This document shows, piece by piece, positions 28,010 through 37,594 of a DNA stretch of 64,000 nucleotides. The stretch is from NCBI RefSeq assembly GCF_013386825.1, contig NZ_JACARC010000017.1, positions 62,001 to 126,000 of the forward strand, written 5' to 3'. This DNA comes from Pseudomonas sp. IPO3778 (GTDB lineage Bacteria; Pseudomonadota; Gammaproteobacteria; Pseudomonadales; Pseudomonadaceae). The notes below the pieces were generated by a model, which was not told the DNA's origin, did not search any database, and was given only the letters and a program-made list of their open reading frames with translations. A program made the translations under genes and the position numbers. Position 1 is the first letter of the stretch, and every line of letters begins with the position of its first letter.

Positions 28010-29530
28010 ATGCGTTACGCACACCCCGGTACTGAAGGCGCTATCGTTTCGTTCAAGGCCAAGTACGGCAACTACATCGGCGGTGAGTTTGTTGCGCCGG
28101 TCGATGGCAACTATTTCACCAACACCTCGCCGGTCAACGGCAAGCCTATCGCCGAATTCCCGCGTTCCACGGCCAAGGACATCGACAAGGCCCTGGACGC
28201 CGCCCACGCTGCCGCTGACGCCTGGGGCAAGACCTCGGCCCAGGACCGCTCGCTGGTGCTGCTGAAAATCGCCGACCGCATTGAGCAGAACCTCGAACTG
28301 CTGGCCATTACCGAAACCTGGGACAACGGCAAGGCCGTGCGCGAAACCCTGAACGCCGACATCCCGCTGGCCGCAGACCACTTCCGTTACTTCGCCGGCT
28401 GCATCCGCGCCCAGGAAGGCAGCAGCGCCGAAATCAACGAACACACCGCCGCTTACCACTTCCACGAGCCGCTGGGCGTGGTCGGCCAGATCATCCCGTG
28501 GAACTTCCCGCTGCTGATGGCCGCCTGGAAACTCGCGCCCGCCCTGGCCGCCGGCAACTGCGTGGTGCTCAAGCCCGCCGAGCAAACCCCGCTGGGCATC
28601 AACGTGCTGATGGAGCTGATCGGCGACCTGCTGCCGCCAGGCGTGCTGAACGTGGTGCACGGCTACGGCAAAGAAGCCGGCGAAGCCCTGGCCACCAGCA
28701 AGCGCATCGCCAAGATCGCCTTCACCGGCTCCACGCCAGTGGGCTCGCACATCATGCATGCGGCCGCCGAGAACATCATTCCGTCCACCGTTGAGCTGGG
28801 CGGCAAATCGCCGAACATCTTCTTCGCCGACATCATGAAAGCCGAACCGCAATTCATCGAGAAAGCCGCCGAAGGTTTGGTGCTGGCGTTCTTCAACCAG
28901 GGTGAAGTGTGCACCTGCCCGTCCCGCGCGCTGGTGGAAGAGTCGATCTACGACGACTTCATGAAAGTGGTCATGAAGAAGGTCGAGTCGATCAAACGTG
29001 GCGACCCGCTGGACACCGACACCATGGTCGGCGCCCAGGCGTCCGAGCAACAATTCGACAAGATCCTGTCCTACCTCGAAATCGCCAAGGGCGAAGGCGC
29101 TGAGTTGCTGACCGGCGGCAAGGTCGAGAAGCTGACGGGCGACCTGTCCACCGGCTATTACATCCAGCCGACCCTGCTCAAGGGCACCAACAAAATGCGG
29201 GTGTTCCAGGAAGAAATCTTTGGCCCGGTGGTGAGCATCACCACCTTCAAGGACGAAGCCGAAGCCCTGGCAATCGCCAACGACACCGAGTTCGGCCTGG
29301 GTGCCGGCTTGTGGACCCGCGACATCAACCGCGCCTACCGCATGGGCCGGGCGATCAAGGCCGGGCGTGTCTGGACCAACTGCTATCACCTGTACCCGGC
29401 GCACGCCGCGTTCGGTGGTTACAAGAAGTCCGGCGTGGGCCGTGAAACCCACAAAATGATGCTCGATCACTATCAGCAGACCAAAAACCTGCTGGTGAGC
29501 TACGACATCAATCCGCTGGGCTTCTTCTAA
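28010..29530 (+). CDS. exaC: NAD+-dependent aldehyde dehydrogenase (acetaldehyde; ExaC type)
   Basis: This enzyme oxidises acetaldehyde, here released from ethanolamine by EutBC, to acetate with NAD+. The 506-residue protein shows [29 protein letters not shown], the catalytic Glu in VELGGKSPN (about residue 264) and the catalytic Cys in [13 protein letters not shown] (about residue 303). The ATG at 28010 follows AGGAG. The frame is open further upstream but passes through the sigma54 promoter, so the longer form is rejected. It is closest to ExaC/AcoD-type dehydrogenases. Confidence 0.95.
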   Translation: MRYAHPGTEGAIVSFKAKYGNYIGGEFVAPVDGNYFTNTSPVNGKPIAEFPRSTAKDIDKALDAAHAAADAWGKTSAQDRSLVLLKIADRIEQNLELLAITETWDNGKAVRETLNADIPLAADHFRYFAGCIRAQEGSSAEINEHTAAYHFHEPLGVVGQIIPWNFPLLMAAWKLAPALAAGNCVVLKPAEQTPLGINVLMELIGDLLPPGVLNVVHGYGKEAGEALATSKRIAKIAFTGSTPVGSHIMHAAAENIIPSTVELGGKSPNIFFADIMKAEPQFIEKAAEGLVLAFFNQGEVCTCPSRALVEESIYDDFMKVVMKKVESIKRGDPLDTDTMVGAQASEQQFDKILSYLEIAKGEGAELLTGGKVEKLTGDLSTGYYIQPTLLKGTNKMRVFQEEIFGPVVSITTFKDEAEALAIANDTEFGLGAGLWTRDINRAYRMGRAIKAGRVWTNCYHLYPAHAAFGGYKKSGVGRETHKMMLDHYQQTKNLLVSYDINPLGFF

Positions 29531-29537
29531 CTGACAA

Positions 29538-29693
29538 CCCGCTCCCACATTTGAAACGCAATAAAAAATGTGGGAGCGGGCTTGCTGTGGCGAGCGGGCT
29601 TGCCCCGCGTTGGGCTGCGAAGCAGCCCCGTCAATCGGTGGTGAACCCAACGGGGGACAAGCCCCCTCACCACAGCAAACCCGCTCCCACACG
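29538..29693. repeat. Compound REP element
   Basis: A first hairpin (CCCGCTCCCACATTT at 29538-29552 pairing with 29566-29580) is followed by a longer, nested inverted structure. In it GTGGCGAGCGGGCTTGCCCC near 29587 mirrors the complementary stretch near 29660, ending in a further ACCCGCTCCCACAC at 29679-29692. Three REP cores are thus clustered between exaC and eat, where they may partly uncouple expression of the two genes. Confidence 0.75.
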
Positions 29694-29766
29694 TGATCTT
29701 CACAAGACCTTGCGACTCATCCGGCTTAAGTCAGCCGGGACAAAACAATAAGAAAGGGATTCCATT

Positions 29767-31215
29767 ATGCCTAGCGAACCAAACGGCGCTCCGGCGTCCG
29801 GGTCTTCCGTCGACTTCGAAAACGTCGGCACCGAATACTTCCAACAACGGGAACTGAAAAAAGGCGCCGCCGGCTGGGTGCTTCTGGTCGGTCTCGGGGT
29901 TGCCTATGTTATTTCCGGCGACTACGCCGGTTGGAACTTCGGCCTGGCCCAGGGTGGCTGGGGCGGCATGTTCCTCGCCACACTGCTGATGGCCACCATG
30001 TACCTGTGCATGTGTTTCTCCCTGGCCGAACTCTCTTCCATGATTCCTACCGCCGGCGGCGGCTACGGCTTTGCCCGCAGCGCATTCGGCCCCTGGGGCG
30101 GGTTCCTCACCGGCACCGCGATCCTGATCGAATATGCGATCGCCCCCGCCGCCATTGCGGTGTTTATCGGCGCCTATTGCGAGTCGTTGTTCGGCATTGG
30201 CGGCTGGATGATCTATCTGGCGTTCTACATCATCTTTATCGGCATCCACATTTTCGGCGTGGGTGAAGCGTTGAAGCTGATGTTTGTGATTACCGCCGTT
30301 GCCGCGATTGCCCTGGGTGTGTTCCTGGTGGCGATGGTGCCGCATTTCAGTGTCGCCAACCTGCTGGACATTCCGGTGACCGAGGCCAAGGGTGCCAGCA
30401 CCTTCCTGCCCTTTGGCTATGTGGGGGTGTGGGCGGCGATCCCCTATGCGATCTGGTTCTTCCTGGCCGTCGAAGGTGTGCCGCTGGCCGCCGAAGAAAC
30501 CAAAAACCCCAAACGCGACCTGCCTCGCGGCCTGATTGGCGCCATTGTGGTGCTGACCAGTTTCGCCCTGCTGATTTTGGTGATCGCACCCGGCGGCGCT
30601 GGCGCCTACGCGCTGATGGCATCGGGAAATCCGCTGGTGGAAGCCTTGTCCAAGGCCTACGGCGGCTCCACGTGGATGGGCCACTTCGTCAATCTGGTGG
30701 GCCTGGCCGGGTTGATCGCGAGCTTCTTCTCGATCATCTACGCCTACTCTCGGCAGATCTTCGCCCTGTCCCGCGCCGGCTACCTGCCGCGCAAACTGTC
30801 CCAGACCAACAAAAGCAAGGCGCCGGTGCTGGCCCTGGTCATCCCCGGCATCATCGGGTTTGGCCTGTCGCTGACCGGCCAGGGTGATTTGCTGATCCTG
30901 GTGGCCGTGTTCGGCGCGACCATTTCCTACGTACTGATGATGGCCGCGCACATCACCTTGCGCATCCGACGCCCCAAAATGGACCGCCCGTACCGTACGC
31001 CGGGCGGCATCTTCACCTCGGGCGTCGCCCTGGTGCTGGCCTGCATCGCTGTTGTGGCGGGCTTCCTGGTGGATCCGCGCGTGGTCATTGGCGCCGCGAT
31101 CATCTATGGAGTATTAATTGCTTACTTTGCTTTCTACAGTCGGCATCACTTGGTAGCAGGCACGCCGGAAGAAGAATTTGCGGCGATCCAGGCCGCAGAG
31201 GCCGCCTTGCACTAA
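29767..31215 (+). CDS. eat: Ethanolamine permease (APC superfamily)
   Basis: This 482-residue amino-acid/polyamine/organocation permease has about 12 membrane segments. Characteristic features are KKGAAGWVLLVGLGVAYVISGDYAGWNFGLAQGG at the N terminus and IPYAIWFFLAVEGVPLAAEETKNPKRDLPRG in the middle, the latter a conserved APC signature. It is assigned to ethanolamine from its place between exaC and eutBC and from similarity to Eat-type permeases. The P. aeruginosa counterpart is often labelled eutP. An AGAAAGGGA Shine-Dalgarno precedes the ATG. Confidence 0.93.
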   Translation: MPSEPNGAPASGSSVDFENVGTEYFQQRELKKGAAGWVLLVGLGVAYVISGDYAGWNFGLAQGGWGGMFLATLLMATMYLCMCFSLAELSSMIPTAGGGYGFARSAFGPWGGFLTGTAILIEYAIAPAAIAVFIGAYCESLFGIGGWMIYLAFYIIFIGIHIFGVGEALKLMFVITAVAAIALGVFLVAMVPHFSVANLLDIPVTEAKGASTFLPFGYVGVWAAIPYAIWFFLAVEGVPLAAEETKNPKRDLPRGLIGAIVVLTSFALLILVIAPGGAGAYALMASGNPLVEALSKAYGGSTWMGHFVNLVGLAGLIASFFSIIYAYSRQIFALSRAGYLPRKLSQTNKSKAPVLALVIPGIIGFGLSLTGQGDLLILVAVFGATISYVLMMAAHITLRIRRPKMDRPYRTPGGIFTSGVALVLACIAVVAGFLVDPRVVIGAAIIYGVLIAYFAFYSRHHLVAGTPEEEFAAIQAAEAALH

Positions 31216-31279
31216 ACGCCGTAAACCTCGGTGCGGGCGCTTTACTCAAATGCTGCCCGCACCGACAAGGAGACTCTGT

Positions 31280-32674
31280 ATGGCAAGCTTTTCCCACGCG
31301 GTCGGCGCATTGACCTACCGCTTTGACAGCCTCAAGGACGTGATGGCCAAGGCCAGCCCGGCGCGTTCCGGGGACTTCCTGGCCGGCGTTGCCGCCCAGA
31401 ACGACGGTGAGCGGGTCGCGGCGCAAATGGCCCTGGCCAATATTCCGTTGAAACACTTTCTTGAAGAGGTGTTGATCCCGTACGAAAGCGACGAAGTCAC
31501 CCGGCTGATTATCGACACCCACGATAAACAGGCATTTTCGGTGATCAGCCACCTGACCGTGGGCGGCCTGCGGGACTGGCTGCTCAGTGACGCGGCCGAT
31601 GAACACAGCCTGCGCGCCCTGGCGCCCGGGCTGACACCGGAAATGGCGGCTGCCGTGTCGAAGATCATGCGCGTGCAGGACTTGATCCTGGTGTCGCAAA
31701 AGATCCGCGTCATCACACAATTTCGCGGCACATTGGGCCTGCGCGGGCGCCTGTCCACCCGCCTGCAACCCAACCACCCCACCGACGAACCCGCCGGCAT
31801 CGCCGCGAGCATTCTCGACGGCCTGCTCTACGGCAACGGCGACGCCATGATCGGCATCAACCCGGCCACCGACAGCATCGCTTCGATCTGCGCCATGCTG
31901 GAAATGCTCGACGCGATCATCCAGCGCTACGAAATCCCGACCCAGGCCTGCGTGCTGACCCACGTCACCACGTCCATCGAAGCCATCAACCGTGGCGTGC
32001 CGTTGGACCTGGTGTTCCAGTCGATCGCCGGCACCGAAGCGGCCAACGCCAGTTTCGGTATCAGCCTGAGCGTGCTGCAGGAAGGCTACGACGCAGGCCT
32101 GAGCCTGAACCGCGGCACCCTCGGGCAAAACCTGATGTATTTCGAAACTGGCCAGGGCAGCGCCTTGTCGGCCAACGCGCATTTTGGCGTCGACCAGCAA
32201 ACCTGTGAGACCCGCGCCTATGCGGTGGCCCGGCATTTCAAGCCGTTTCTGGTGAACACCGTGGTCGGTTTTATCGGCCCCGAGTACCTGTACAACGGCA
32301 AGCAGATCATCCGCGCCGGCCTCGAAGACCACTTCTGCGGCAAGCTGCTGGGCGTGCCGATGGGCTGCGACATCTGCTACACCAACCACGCCGAAGCCGA
32401 CCAGGACGACATGGACACCCTGCTGACCCTGCTGGGCGTGGCCGGGATCAACTTCATCATGGGCATCCCGGGCTCCGACGACATCATGCTCAACTACCAG
32501 ACCACCTCGTTCCACGACGCGCTGTACGCCCGGCAAACATTGGGTTTAAAGCCGGCGCCGGAGTTTGAACAGTGGCTGGCGAAGATGGGCATCTTCACGC
32601 AAGCCGACGGCAAGGTGCACTTCGGCAACAGCCTGCCACCGGCATTTCGCCACGCCCTGGCGCAACTGGGATGA
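31280..32674 (+). CDS. eutB: Ethanolamine ammonia-lyase large subunit
   Basis: EutB is the catalytic subunit of the adenosylcobalamin-dependent enzyme that splits ethanolamine into acetaldehyde and ammonia. The 464-residue product from the ATG at 31280 (after AAGGAGA) contains [58 protein letters not shown] and [11 protein letters not shown], all strongly conserved. The eutC start overlaps its stop by four bases. No shell-protein genes are nearby, so this is the microcompartment-free type of pathway. Confidence 0.97.
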   Translation: MASFSHAVGALTYRFDSLKDVMAKASPARSGDFLAGVAAQNDGERVAAQMALANIPLKHFLEEVLIPYESDEVTRLIIDTHDKQAFSVISHLTVGGLRDWLLSDAADEHSLRALAPGLTPEMAAAVSKIMRVQDLILVSQKIRVITQFRGTLGLRGRLSTRLQPNHPTDEPAGIAASILDGLLYGNGDAMIGINPATDSIASICAMLEMLDAIIQRYEIPTQACVLTHVTTSIEAINRGVPLDLVFQSIAGTEAANASFGISLSVLQEGYDAGLSLNRGTLGQNLMYFETGQGSALSANAHFGVDQQTCETRAYAVARHFKPFLVNTVVGFIGPEYLYNGKQIIRAGLEDHFCGKLLGVPMGCDICYTNHAEADQDDMDTLLTLLGVAGINFIMGIPGSDDIMLNYQTTSFHDALYARQTLGLKPAPEFEQWLAKMGIFTQADGKVHFGNSLPPAFRHALAQLG

Positions 32675-33519
32675 AGAAGGAACCGCCTGTGCACATCGAC
32701 ACCCCGGAAAATAACGTGGACAACCCGTGGCTGGAGCTGCGGCGCCTGACCCCGGCGCGGATTGCCTTGGGCCGTACCGGTACCAGCATTCCTACGGGTG
32801 CGCAGCTGGATTTCCAGTTTGCCCACGCCCAGGCGCGGGACGCGGTACACCTGCCGTTTGACCATGCAGGACTGAGCAGCCAACTGGCCGAGCGTGGCCG
32901 CGACACCCTGCTGCTGCACAGCGCCGCCGTCGACCGCCATAGCTACCTGCAACGCCCCGACCTGGGGCGGCGCCTGAGTGATGAGTCGGCCCAGGCATTG
33001 CGCGACTACGCACAAGCCAACCCCGGCGGCGTGGACCTGGCGGTGGTGGTGGCCGACGGTTTGTCGGCCCTGGCGGTGCATAAACACACGCTGCCGTTTC
33101 TGACACGCATGGAGGAACAAACCCACGCTGAAGGCTGGTCGCTGTCGCCGGTGATTCTGGTGGAACAGGGCCGTGTGGCAGTGGCTGACGAAGTCGGCCA
33201 GTTGCTGGGGGCGAAAATGGTGGTGATCCTGATCGGCGAACGGCCGGGGCTCAGCTCGCCGGACAGCCTGGGCCTGTATTTCACCTACAACCCCAAGGTG
33301 GGCCTCACCGATGCGTACCGCAACTGCATCTCCAATGTGCGGCTGGAAGGCTTGAGCTACGGCATGGCGGCTCATCGCCTGCTTTACTTGATGCGTGAGG
33401 CCTGTCGCCGGCAGTTGTCGGGGGTCAATCTCAAGGATGAAGCGCAGTTGCAGACACTCGAGTCGGATGATCCTGACCTGATGAAAGGCAACTTCCTGCT
33501 CAGCGCACCTAAGGACTGA
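32671..33519 (+). CDS. eutC: Ethanolamine ammonia-lyase small subunit
   Basis: EutC is the small subunit of ethanolamine ammonia-lyase and completes the cobalamin-binding site. The 282-residue protein has [12 protein letters not shown] near the N terminus, [12 protein letters not shown] in the centre and [20 protein letters not shown] with [12 protein letters not shown] toward the C terminus. The ATG at 32671 overlaps the eutB stop (ATGA), giving coupled synthesis of the two subunits. Confidence 0.97.
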   Translation: MKKEPPVHIDTPENNVDNPWLELRRLTPARIALGRTGTSIPTGAQLDFQFAHAQARDAVHLPFDHAGLSSQLAERGRDTLLLHSAAVDRHSYLQRPDLGRRLSDESAQALRDYAQANPGGVDLAVVVADGLSALAVHKHTLPFLTRMEEQTHAEGWSLSPVILVEQGRVAVADEVGQLLGAKMVVILIGERPGLSSPDSLGLYFTYNPKVGLTDAYRNCISNVRLEGLSYGMAAHRLLYLMREACRRQLSGVNLKDEAQLQTLESDDPDLMKGNFLLSAPKD

Positions 33520-33611
33520 TCCCTGCACGATTGCGCTTTTTGTCCGCTTTAGGCAGCATCGAGACACGGCCGCTTGTGTGGTCATACCCCATTTGGAAGT
33601 TGAGGCCTGGC

Positions 33612-34070
33612 ATGCGGATAACTCAAGCGACCCTGGAACACCTGGACCTGTTGACCCCGCTGTTCGTCAAATACCGCGAGTTTTACGGCGCATTGCCCTT
33701 CCCTGATTCGAGCCGCGCCTTCCTGGAAAAACGCCTGCGCCGCAAGGAGTCCGTGATCTACCTGGCGCTGGCCGACGATGACGACAAGAAACTGCTCGGC
33801 TTTTGCCAGCTGTACCCGAGCTACTCCTCTCTCTCGTTGAAGCGCGTGTGGATCCTCAACGACATCTACGTGGCCGAAGACGCTCGCCGGCAGCTGGTGG
33901 CCGACAACCTGATGCGCACCGCGAAGAAGATGGCCAAGGAAACCCACGCCGTGCGCCTGCGTGTCTCCACCAGCAGCGACAACCAGGTGGCACAAAAAAC
34001 CTACGAATCCATTGGCTTTCGGGAAGACACCGAGTTCAAGAACTACGTGCTGCCCATCAGTGAAGACTGA
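33612..34070 (+). CDS. GNAT family N-acetyltransferase
   Basis: The 152-residue GCN5-related acetyltransferase begins MRITQATLEHLDLLTPLFVKYREFYG and has the acetyl-CoA loop region NDIYVAEDARRQLVADNLMRTA, although the typical (Q/R)xxGx(G/A) loop is degenerate (RRQLVA). The C-terminal part (VSTSSDNQVAQKTYESIGF) is canonical. The substrate is unknown. It follows eutC by 92 bases and occupies the same place in P. aeruginosa by recall, but nothing in the sequence links it to ethanolamine. Confidence 0.88.
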   Translation: MRITQATLEHLDLLTPLFVKYREFYGALPFPDSSRAFLEKRLRRKESVIYLALADDDDKKLLGFCQLYPSYSSLSLKRVWILNDIYVAEDARRQLVADNLMRTAKKMAKETHAVRLRVSTSSDNQVAQKTYESIGFREDTEFKNYVLPISED

Positions 34071-34100
34071 CATCTATTAACCAAACGACATGCATCGGGT

Positions 34101-34118
34101 GTGGGAGCCCCCTCCCAC
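34101..34118. repeat. Short hairpin, REP remnant
   Basis: GTGGGAG, 4 C bases, CTCCCAC is a perfect 7-bp stem with the inner part of the REP core seen elsewhere in the window. It lies 31 bases after the GNAT stop and could end that transcript, though there is no T run. Confidence 0.55.
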
Positions 34119-34198
34119 GCTGAGTCGGTGTCTACACTAAGACCCATGTCGCGACATTCCCCGCTACAAAACCAACACGCTTTTCACGACTCTGTCCG

Positions 34199-34204
34199 TA
34201 TAAT
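34199..34204 (+). promoter_or_regulatory. Candidate -10 element upstream of the DedA gene
   Basis: A perfect TATAAT lies about 107 bases before the DedA start. No convincing -35 is seen at 17 bases, so the promoter is only tentative. The leader between it and the gene shows no recognisable riboswitch. Confidence 0.4.
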
Positions 34205-34310
34205 GCGGACCTTTCAGGGTCGTAAGAAATACCCCACTACCTTGTAGCCCTTATTACCCGAAGCCTCCGCACAGGCCCGCTGAGCCAGGCCATTCACACA
34301 GGTGCCCTCC

Positions 34311-34967
34311 ATGGATTTCAACCCGCTCGACCTTATCCTGCATCTCGACGTGTACCTCGACATGCTGGTGAGAAACTACGGAGTGTGGATCTACGCCATT
34401 CTGTTCCTGGTTATCTTTTGCGAAACAGGCCTGGTGGTCATGCCATTCCTGCCGGGTGACTCCTTGCTGTTTATCGCTGGCGCCATCGCAGCGGGCGGCG
34501 GCATGGACCCTGTATTGTTGGGCGGCTTGCTGATGCTCGCGGCCATCCTGGGGGACAGCACCAACTACGTGATAGGACGAACGGCCGGGGAGCGCTTGTT
34601 CAGCAACCCCAACTCGAAAATCTTCCGTCGCGACTATCTGCAAAAAACCCACGATTTCTATGACAAGCACGGCGGCAAAACCGTGACCCTGGCGCGCTTC
34701 CTGCCGATCCTGCGGACCTTTGCACCGTTCGTCGCCGGTATCGCGAAAATGCCCTACCCGCGGTTCTTCGGTTTCAGCGTGTTCGGCACCATCCTTTGGG
34801 TCGGCGGCCTGGTAACCCTGGGTTACTTCTTCGGTAACGTGCCGTTCATCAAGAAAAACCTGTCGCTGCTGGTGGTGTTCATCATCCTGCTGTCGCTAAT
34901 ACCGATGATCATCGGCGTGTTCCGCAGCCGCTTTGGCCGCAGCTCCTCCGAAGCCAAGCCGCAGTAA
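34311..34967 (+). CDS. DedA family membrane protein
   Basis: This 218-residue inner-membrane protein of the DedA/VTT family has the signatures FCETGLVVMPFLPGDSLLFIAGAIAAGGG, NYVIGRTAGERLF and LARFLPILRTFAPFVAGIAKMPYPRF, including the conserved Glu and the Arg-Phe-Pro motif. Family members act in lipid (undecaprenyl phosphate or phosphatidylethanolamine) translocation and membrane-potential homeostasis. The ATG at 34311 follows AGGTG; a GTG three codons upstream is possible. It is followed 6 bases later by mtfA. Confidence 0.93.
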   Translation: MDFNPLDLILHLDVYLDMLVRNYGVWIYAILFLVIFCETGLVVMPFLPGDSLLFIAGAIAAGGGMDPVLLGGLLMLAAILGDSTNYVIGRTAGERLFSNPNSKIFRRDYLQKTHDFYDKHGGKTVTLARFLPILRTFAPFVAGIAKMPYPRFFGFSVFGTILWVGGLVTLGYFFGNVPFIKKNLSLLVVFIILLSLIPMIIGVFRSRFGRSSSEAKPQ

Positions 34968-34973
34968 CCGGCG

Positions 34974-35804
34974 ATGTGGTCCCTCAGCGCCTGGCGTCGC
35001 CGGCGCCTGCTGGCCAAGCACCCGATTGCCGATGAAACGTGGCAGCGGGTGCGCCATCACCTGACCTTCCTCGACGGTATCACCGCAGAAGAAGACCAGT
35101 GGCTGCGGGAAGCCTGCGTGGTGTTCCTCGCCGAAAAACACCTCACGGCCCTGCCCGGCGTCGAACTGCACCAGGAACAACGCCTGCTGCTCGCCGCCCA
35201 GGCGCAACTGCCGCTGATGAACCTCGGCGACCTCGACTGGTACCAGGGTTTCCACGAGATCGTGCTGTACCCCGACGACTTCCTCAGCCCCCAGCGCCAT
35301 CGCGACGCCAGCGGCGTGGAACACGAGTGGGACGGCGAGCACAGCGGCGAAGCCTGGCAACAGGGCCCGGTGATTCTCGCCTGGCCGGGGGTGCTGGCCA
35401 GTGGCAACTGGGAAGGCTACAACCTGGTGATCCACGAACTGGCCCACAAACTGGACATGCTCAACGGCGACGCCAACGGCCTACCGCCGTTGCACAGCCA
35501 CATGCGCGTGCAGGAGTGGGCCAGCGTCATGCAAAGCGCCTTCGACGACCTCAACCACCAGCTTGACCGCAACCCGGACGCCGAAACCGCCATCGACCCG
35601 TACGCCGCAGAAAACCCGGCCGAGTTCTTTGCCGTCACCAGCGAATATTTCTTCAGTGCCCCGGATTTGCTGGTCAGCACTTATCCACAGGTGTACGCGC
35701 AACTGAGCCACTTCTACCGTCAGGATCCCCTGGCGCGCCTGCACCAACTGCAGGCCGGCGACGTGCGGTACCCGACTGAACGCCAAGCGCCCTACGACGT
35801 CTGA
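34974..35804 (+). CDS. mtfA: MtfA-family zinc metallopeptidase
   Basis: The 276-residue cytosolic gluzincin-like peptidase has the zinc-binding HELAHKLD motif (about residue 159) and a downstream ligand Glu in AENPAEFFAV. In E. coli, MtfA (Mlc titration factor) is a peptidase that binds the glucose repressor Mlc. Pseudomonads lack the same sugar-uptake circuit, so the target here is open. It follows DedA closely and is probably co-transcribed. Confidence 0.9.
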   Translation: MWSLSAWRRRRLLAKHPIADETWQRVRHHLTFLDGITAEEDQWLREACVVFLAEKHLTALPGVELHQEQRLLLAAQAQLPLMNLGDLDWYQGFHEIVLYPDDFLSPQRHRDASGVEHEWDGEHSGEAWQQGPVILAWPGVLASGNWEGYNLVIHELAHKLDMLNGDANGLPPLHSHMRVQEWASVMQSAFDDLNHQLDRNPDAETAIDPYAAENPAEFFAVTSEYFFSAPDLLVSTYPQVYAQLSHFYRQDPLARLHQLQAGDVRYPTERQAPYDV

Positions 35805-35831
35805 CGCATGGCATCGGCGTCAGAATATGCC

Positions 35832-35837
35832 TATAAT
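35832..35837 (+). promoter_or_regulatory. Candidate -10 element of ppa
   Basis: A TATAAT box is found 61 bases before the ppa start codon, between mtfA and ppa. The -35 region at 17 bases (around TGGCAT) is weak. The position suits a separate promoter for the highly expressed ppa gene. Confidence 0.5.
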
Positions 35838-35897
35838 CGCCGCCACTTTTAGGCCAATCCGGCCATGTTTCATGGCCAACTACGGGGGCAACGCCCA

Positions 35898-36425
35898 ATG
35901 AGCTACAGCAAGATTCCGGCTGGCAAAGACCTGCCGAACGACATCTACGTCGCCATCGAGATTCCGGCCAACCACGCGCCGATCAAATACGAAATCGACA
36001 AAGACAGCGACTGCCTGTTCGTTGACCGTTTCATGGCCACCCCGATGTTCTACCCGGCCAACTACGGTTTCATCCCCAACACCCTGGCTGACGACGGTGA
36101 CCCCCTCGACGTGCTGGTCGTAACCCCTTACCCGGTTACCCCAGGCTCGGTTATCCGCGCACGCCCGGTCGGCATCCTGAACATGACTGACGACGGCGGC
36201 GGCGATGCCAAAGTTATCGCAGTCCCTCACGACAAGCTGTCCCAGCTGTACGTCGACGTGAAGGAATACACTGATCTGCCGCCACTGCTGCTGGAACAGA
36301 TCAAACACTTCTTCGAGAACTACAAAGACCTCGAAAAAGGCAAATGGGTGAAGATCGACGGTTGGGGCAACGCAGACGCCGCCCGCGCCGAGATCATGAA
36401 GTCGGTGGCTGCCTACAAAGGCTGA
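35898..36425 (+). CDS. ppa: Inorganic pyrophosphatase
   Basis: Family I soluble pyrophosphatase hydrolyses the pyrophosphate made in biosynthesis and so pulls those reactions forward. The 175-residue protein from the ATG at 35898 contains [16 protein letters not shown], the metal-binding [13 protein letters not shown] and KWVKIDGWG, and is normal in length. It has its own candidate promoter and a strong intrinsic terminator. Confidence 0.98.
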   Translation: MSYSKIPAGKDLPNDIYVAIEIPANHAPIKYEIDKDSDCLFVDRFMATPMFYPANYGFIPNTLADDGDPLDVLVVTPYPVTPGSVIRARPVGILNMTDDGGGDAKVIAVPHDKLSQLYVDVKEYTDLPPLLLEQIKHFFENYKDLEKGKWVKIDGWGNADAARAEIMKSVAAYKG

Positions 36426-36446
36426 TACCGCTACTCGCTCTGAAAA

Positions 36447-36473
36447 AGCCCCGATTATTCGGGGCTTTTTTTT
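36447..36473 (+). terminator. Rho-independent terminator of ppa
   Basis: AGCCCCG (36447-36453) pairs with CGGGGCT (36460-36466) around a 6-base loop and is followed by a run of eight T. It is preceded by five A, so it may work in both directions. Confidence 0.93.
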
Positions 36474-36526
36474 GGGAAAAACATAAACACCCCGCCATTT
36501 TAATAAACACTTTTACAGCTCATGTT

Positions 36527-36546
36527 TAACTAGCTTAGTTAACTAA
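36527..36546. promoter_or_regulatory. Candidate operator of the S24 repressor
   Basis: TTAGTTAACTAA (36535-36546) is a perfect 12-base palindrome and overlaps a second inverted repeat TAACTA-GCT-TAGTTA (36527-36541). It sits about 93 bases before the repressor gene and 53 bases after the ppa terminator. Autoregulation is inferred. Confidence 0.5.
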
Positions 36547-36638
36547 TAGAATAAGCCTTCAATAAGGAAACACCTACATACGGCAACTCAACGCATGGTT
36601 TATTTGATCTGACTTTACGGCCAGTAAACTCTGCGTTT

Positions 36639-37415
36639 ATGAATACATCAGGTGATCGCTTAAGAGCGCTATTAAGGGAAGTTCATCTTTCCGCTTCCGA
36701 CTTCGCCAAGAACCGCGATGTTACGCCTCAACACGTAAACAACTGGTTCAAACGCGGCGTCCCCATGGGCCGTCTCAACGAGTTCGCAGAACTGCTGTGC
36801 GTCACCAGCCGCTGGCTGCGCACGGGTGAAGGCCCCAAACATCCACCCACCAACTACCTGCTGGAAGGCAACGAAGCAGACAACTCCCACCGTATCGCCC
36901 GCGAACAAAGCGGCAACTACATCACTCACCCGGTCTCGGGGCCGGTAAAAATCGACGTGGAGATTCCCCTCCACCCCACCTTCACCTCAACCGAAAGCAT
37001 TCGCCTCTCCCTGCACACCCTTGAAACCATCGGCGTCAACCCGGAGCGGGCACTCGGTGCCTACATGGTCGGCAACAGCATGATCGATATCATCCAGGAC
37101 GGAAGCACCCTTGCCATCGACTGCGGCCGCAAAAAAATCATCGACGGCGAGATCTACGCGGTACAACACGATGGAATGTTGCGCATCAAATACCTCTACA
37201 ACCGCCCCGGAGGCGGCCTGCGAATGCGCAGCCACAACAGCGCCGAGCACCCGGACGAGTTTTTGACCTACGAACAGCGGCACGAGCAGAACTTCGAGAT
37301 TCTGGGTTGGGTGTTCTGGTGGGCCACGCTGAATAATCGCCGCCCACCGGTGCCGCTGGATGAGCATTTATTGGGCTACGAAGGCTCTAAATCGGATCCG
37401 AAGCTGGGAAATTGA
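36639..37415 (+). CDS. XRE/S24 LexA-like repressor (PrtR/cI type)
   Basis: The 258-residue phage-type repressor has an N-terminal helix-turn-helix (ASDFAKNRDVTPQHVNNWFKRG) and a C-terminal S24 peptidase domain. The catalytic Ser is in MVGNSMIDII and the Lys in MLRIKYLYNR. Such proteins are inactivated by RecA-stimulated self-cleavage and control prophage or pyocin genes. No pyocin or prophage structural genes are in the window, so its targets lie elsewhere or were lost. No Shine-Dalgarno is seen. A TTGATC...TAAACT promoter would start transcription within a few bases of the ATG, suggesting a leaderless message. Confidence 0.88.
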   Translation: MNTSGDRLRALLREVHLSASDFAKNRDVTPQHVNNWFKRGVPMGRLNEFAELLCVTSRWLRTGEGPKHPPTNYLLEGNEADNSHRIAREQSGNYITHPVSGPVKIDVEIPLHPTFTSTESIRLSLHTLETIGVNPERALGAYMVGNSMIDIIQDGSTLAIDCGRKKIIDGEIYAVQHDGMLRIKYLYNRPGGGLRMRSHNSAEHPDEFLTYEQRHEQNFEILGWVFWWATLNNRRPPVPLDEHLLGYEGSKSDPKLGN

Positions 37416-37506
37416 GGCGAATGTGGGTATCATGCGCCGCACATTTGGCAGGGGGTTGGCGTAAAGCCAGTCCGCCCTGCCTGGCGATGCGGAGGAGTTC
37501 CCGCTG

Positions 37507-37575
37507 ATGCCCCTTATCACCCGGGCGCGAGTTTGGGTGAACGATTTGAAGGCTGGTGAGGTTTACCAAAAATAA
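37507..37575 (+). CDS. Possible 22-residue microprotein (or nonsense-interrupted gene remnant)
   Basis: A 22-codon frame (starting MPLITRARVWVNDL, ending with a TAA at 37573) has a GGAGGAG ribosome-binding sequence 11 bases upstream and a terminator 20 bases downstream. The same frame is open upstream to a TAA at 37462-37464, and before that to an ATG at 37432. It could therefore instead be the end of a ~47-codon gene broken by one stop. I do not recognise a family. Confidence 0.35.
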   Translation: MPLITRARVWVNDLKAGEVYQK

Positions 37576-37594
37576 GCTGAACCAGTCCCCGAGA

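Noticed and set aside
27947..29692. Minus-strand open frame opposite exaC
   Set aside because: Antisense shadow of a fully recognisable aldehyde dehydrogenase; it also runs into a REP element.
29731..32536. Minus-strand open frames opposite eat and eutB
   Set aside because: Shadow frames with no start signals; the plus strand carries conserved enzymes.
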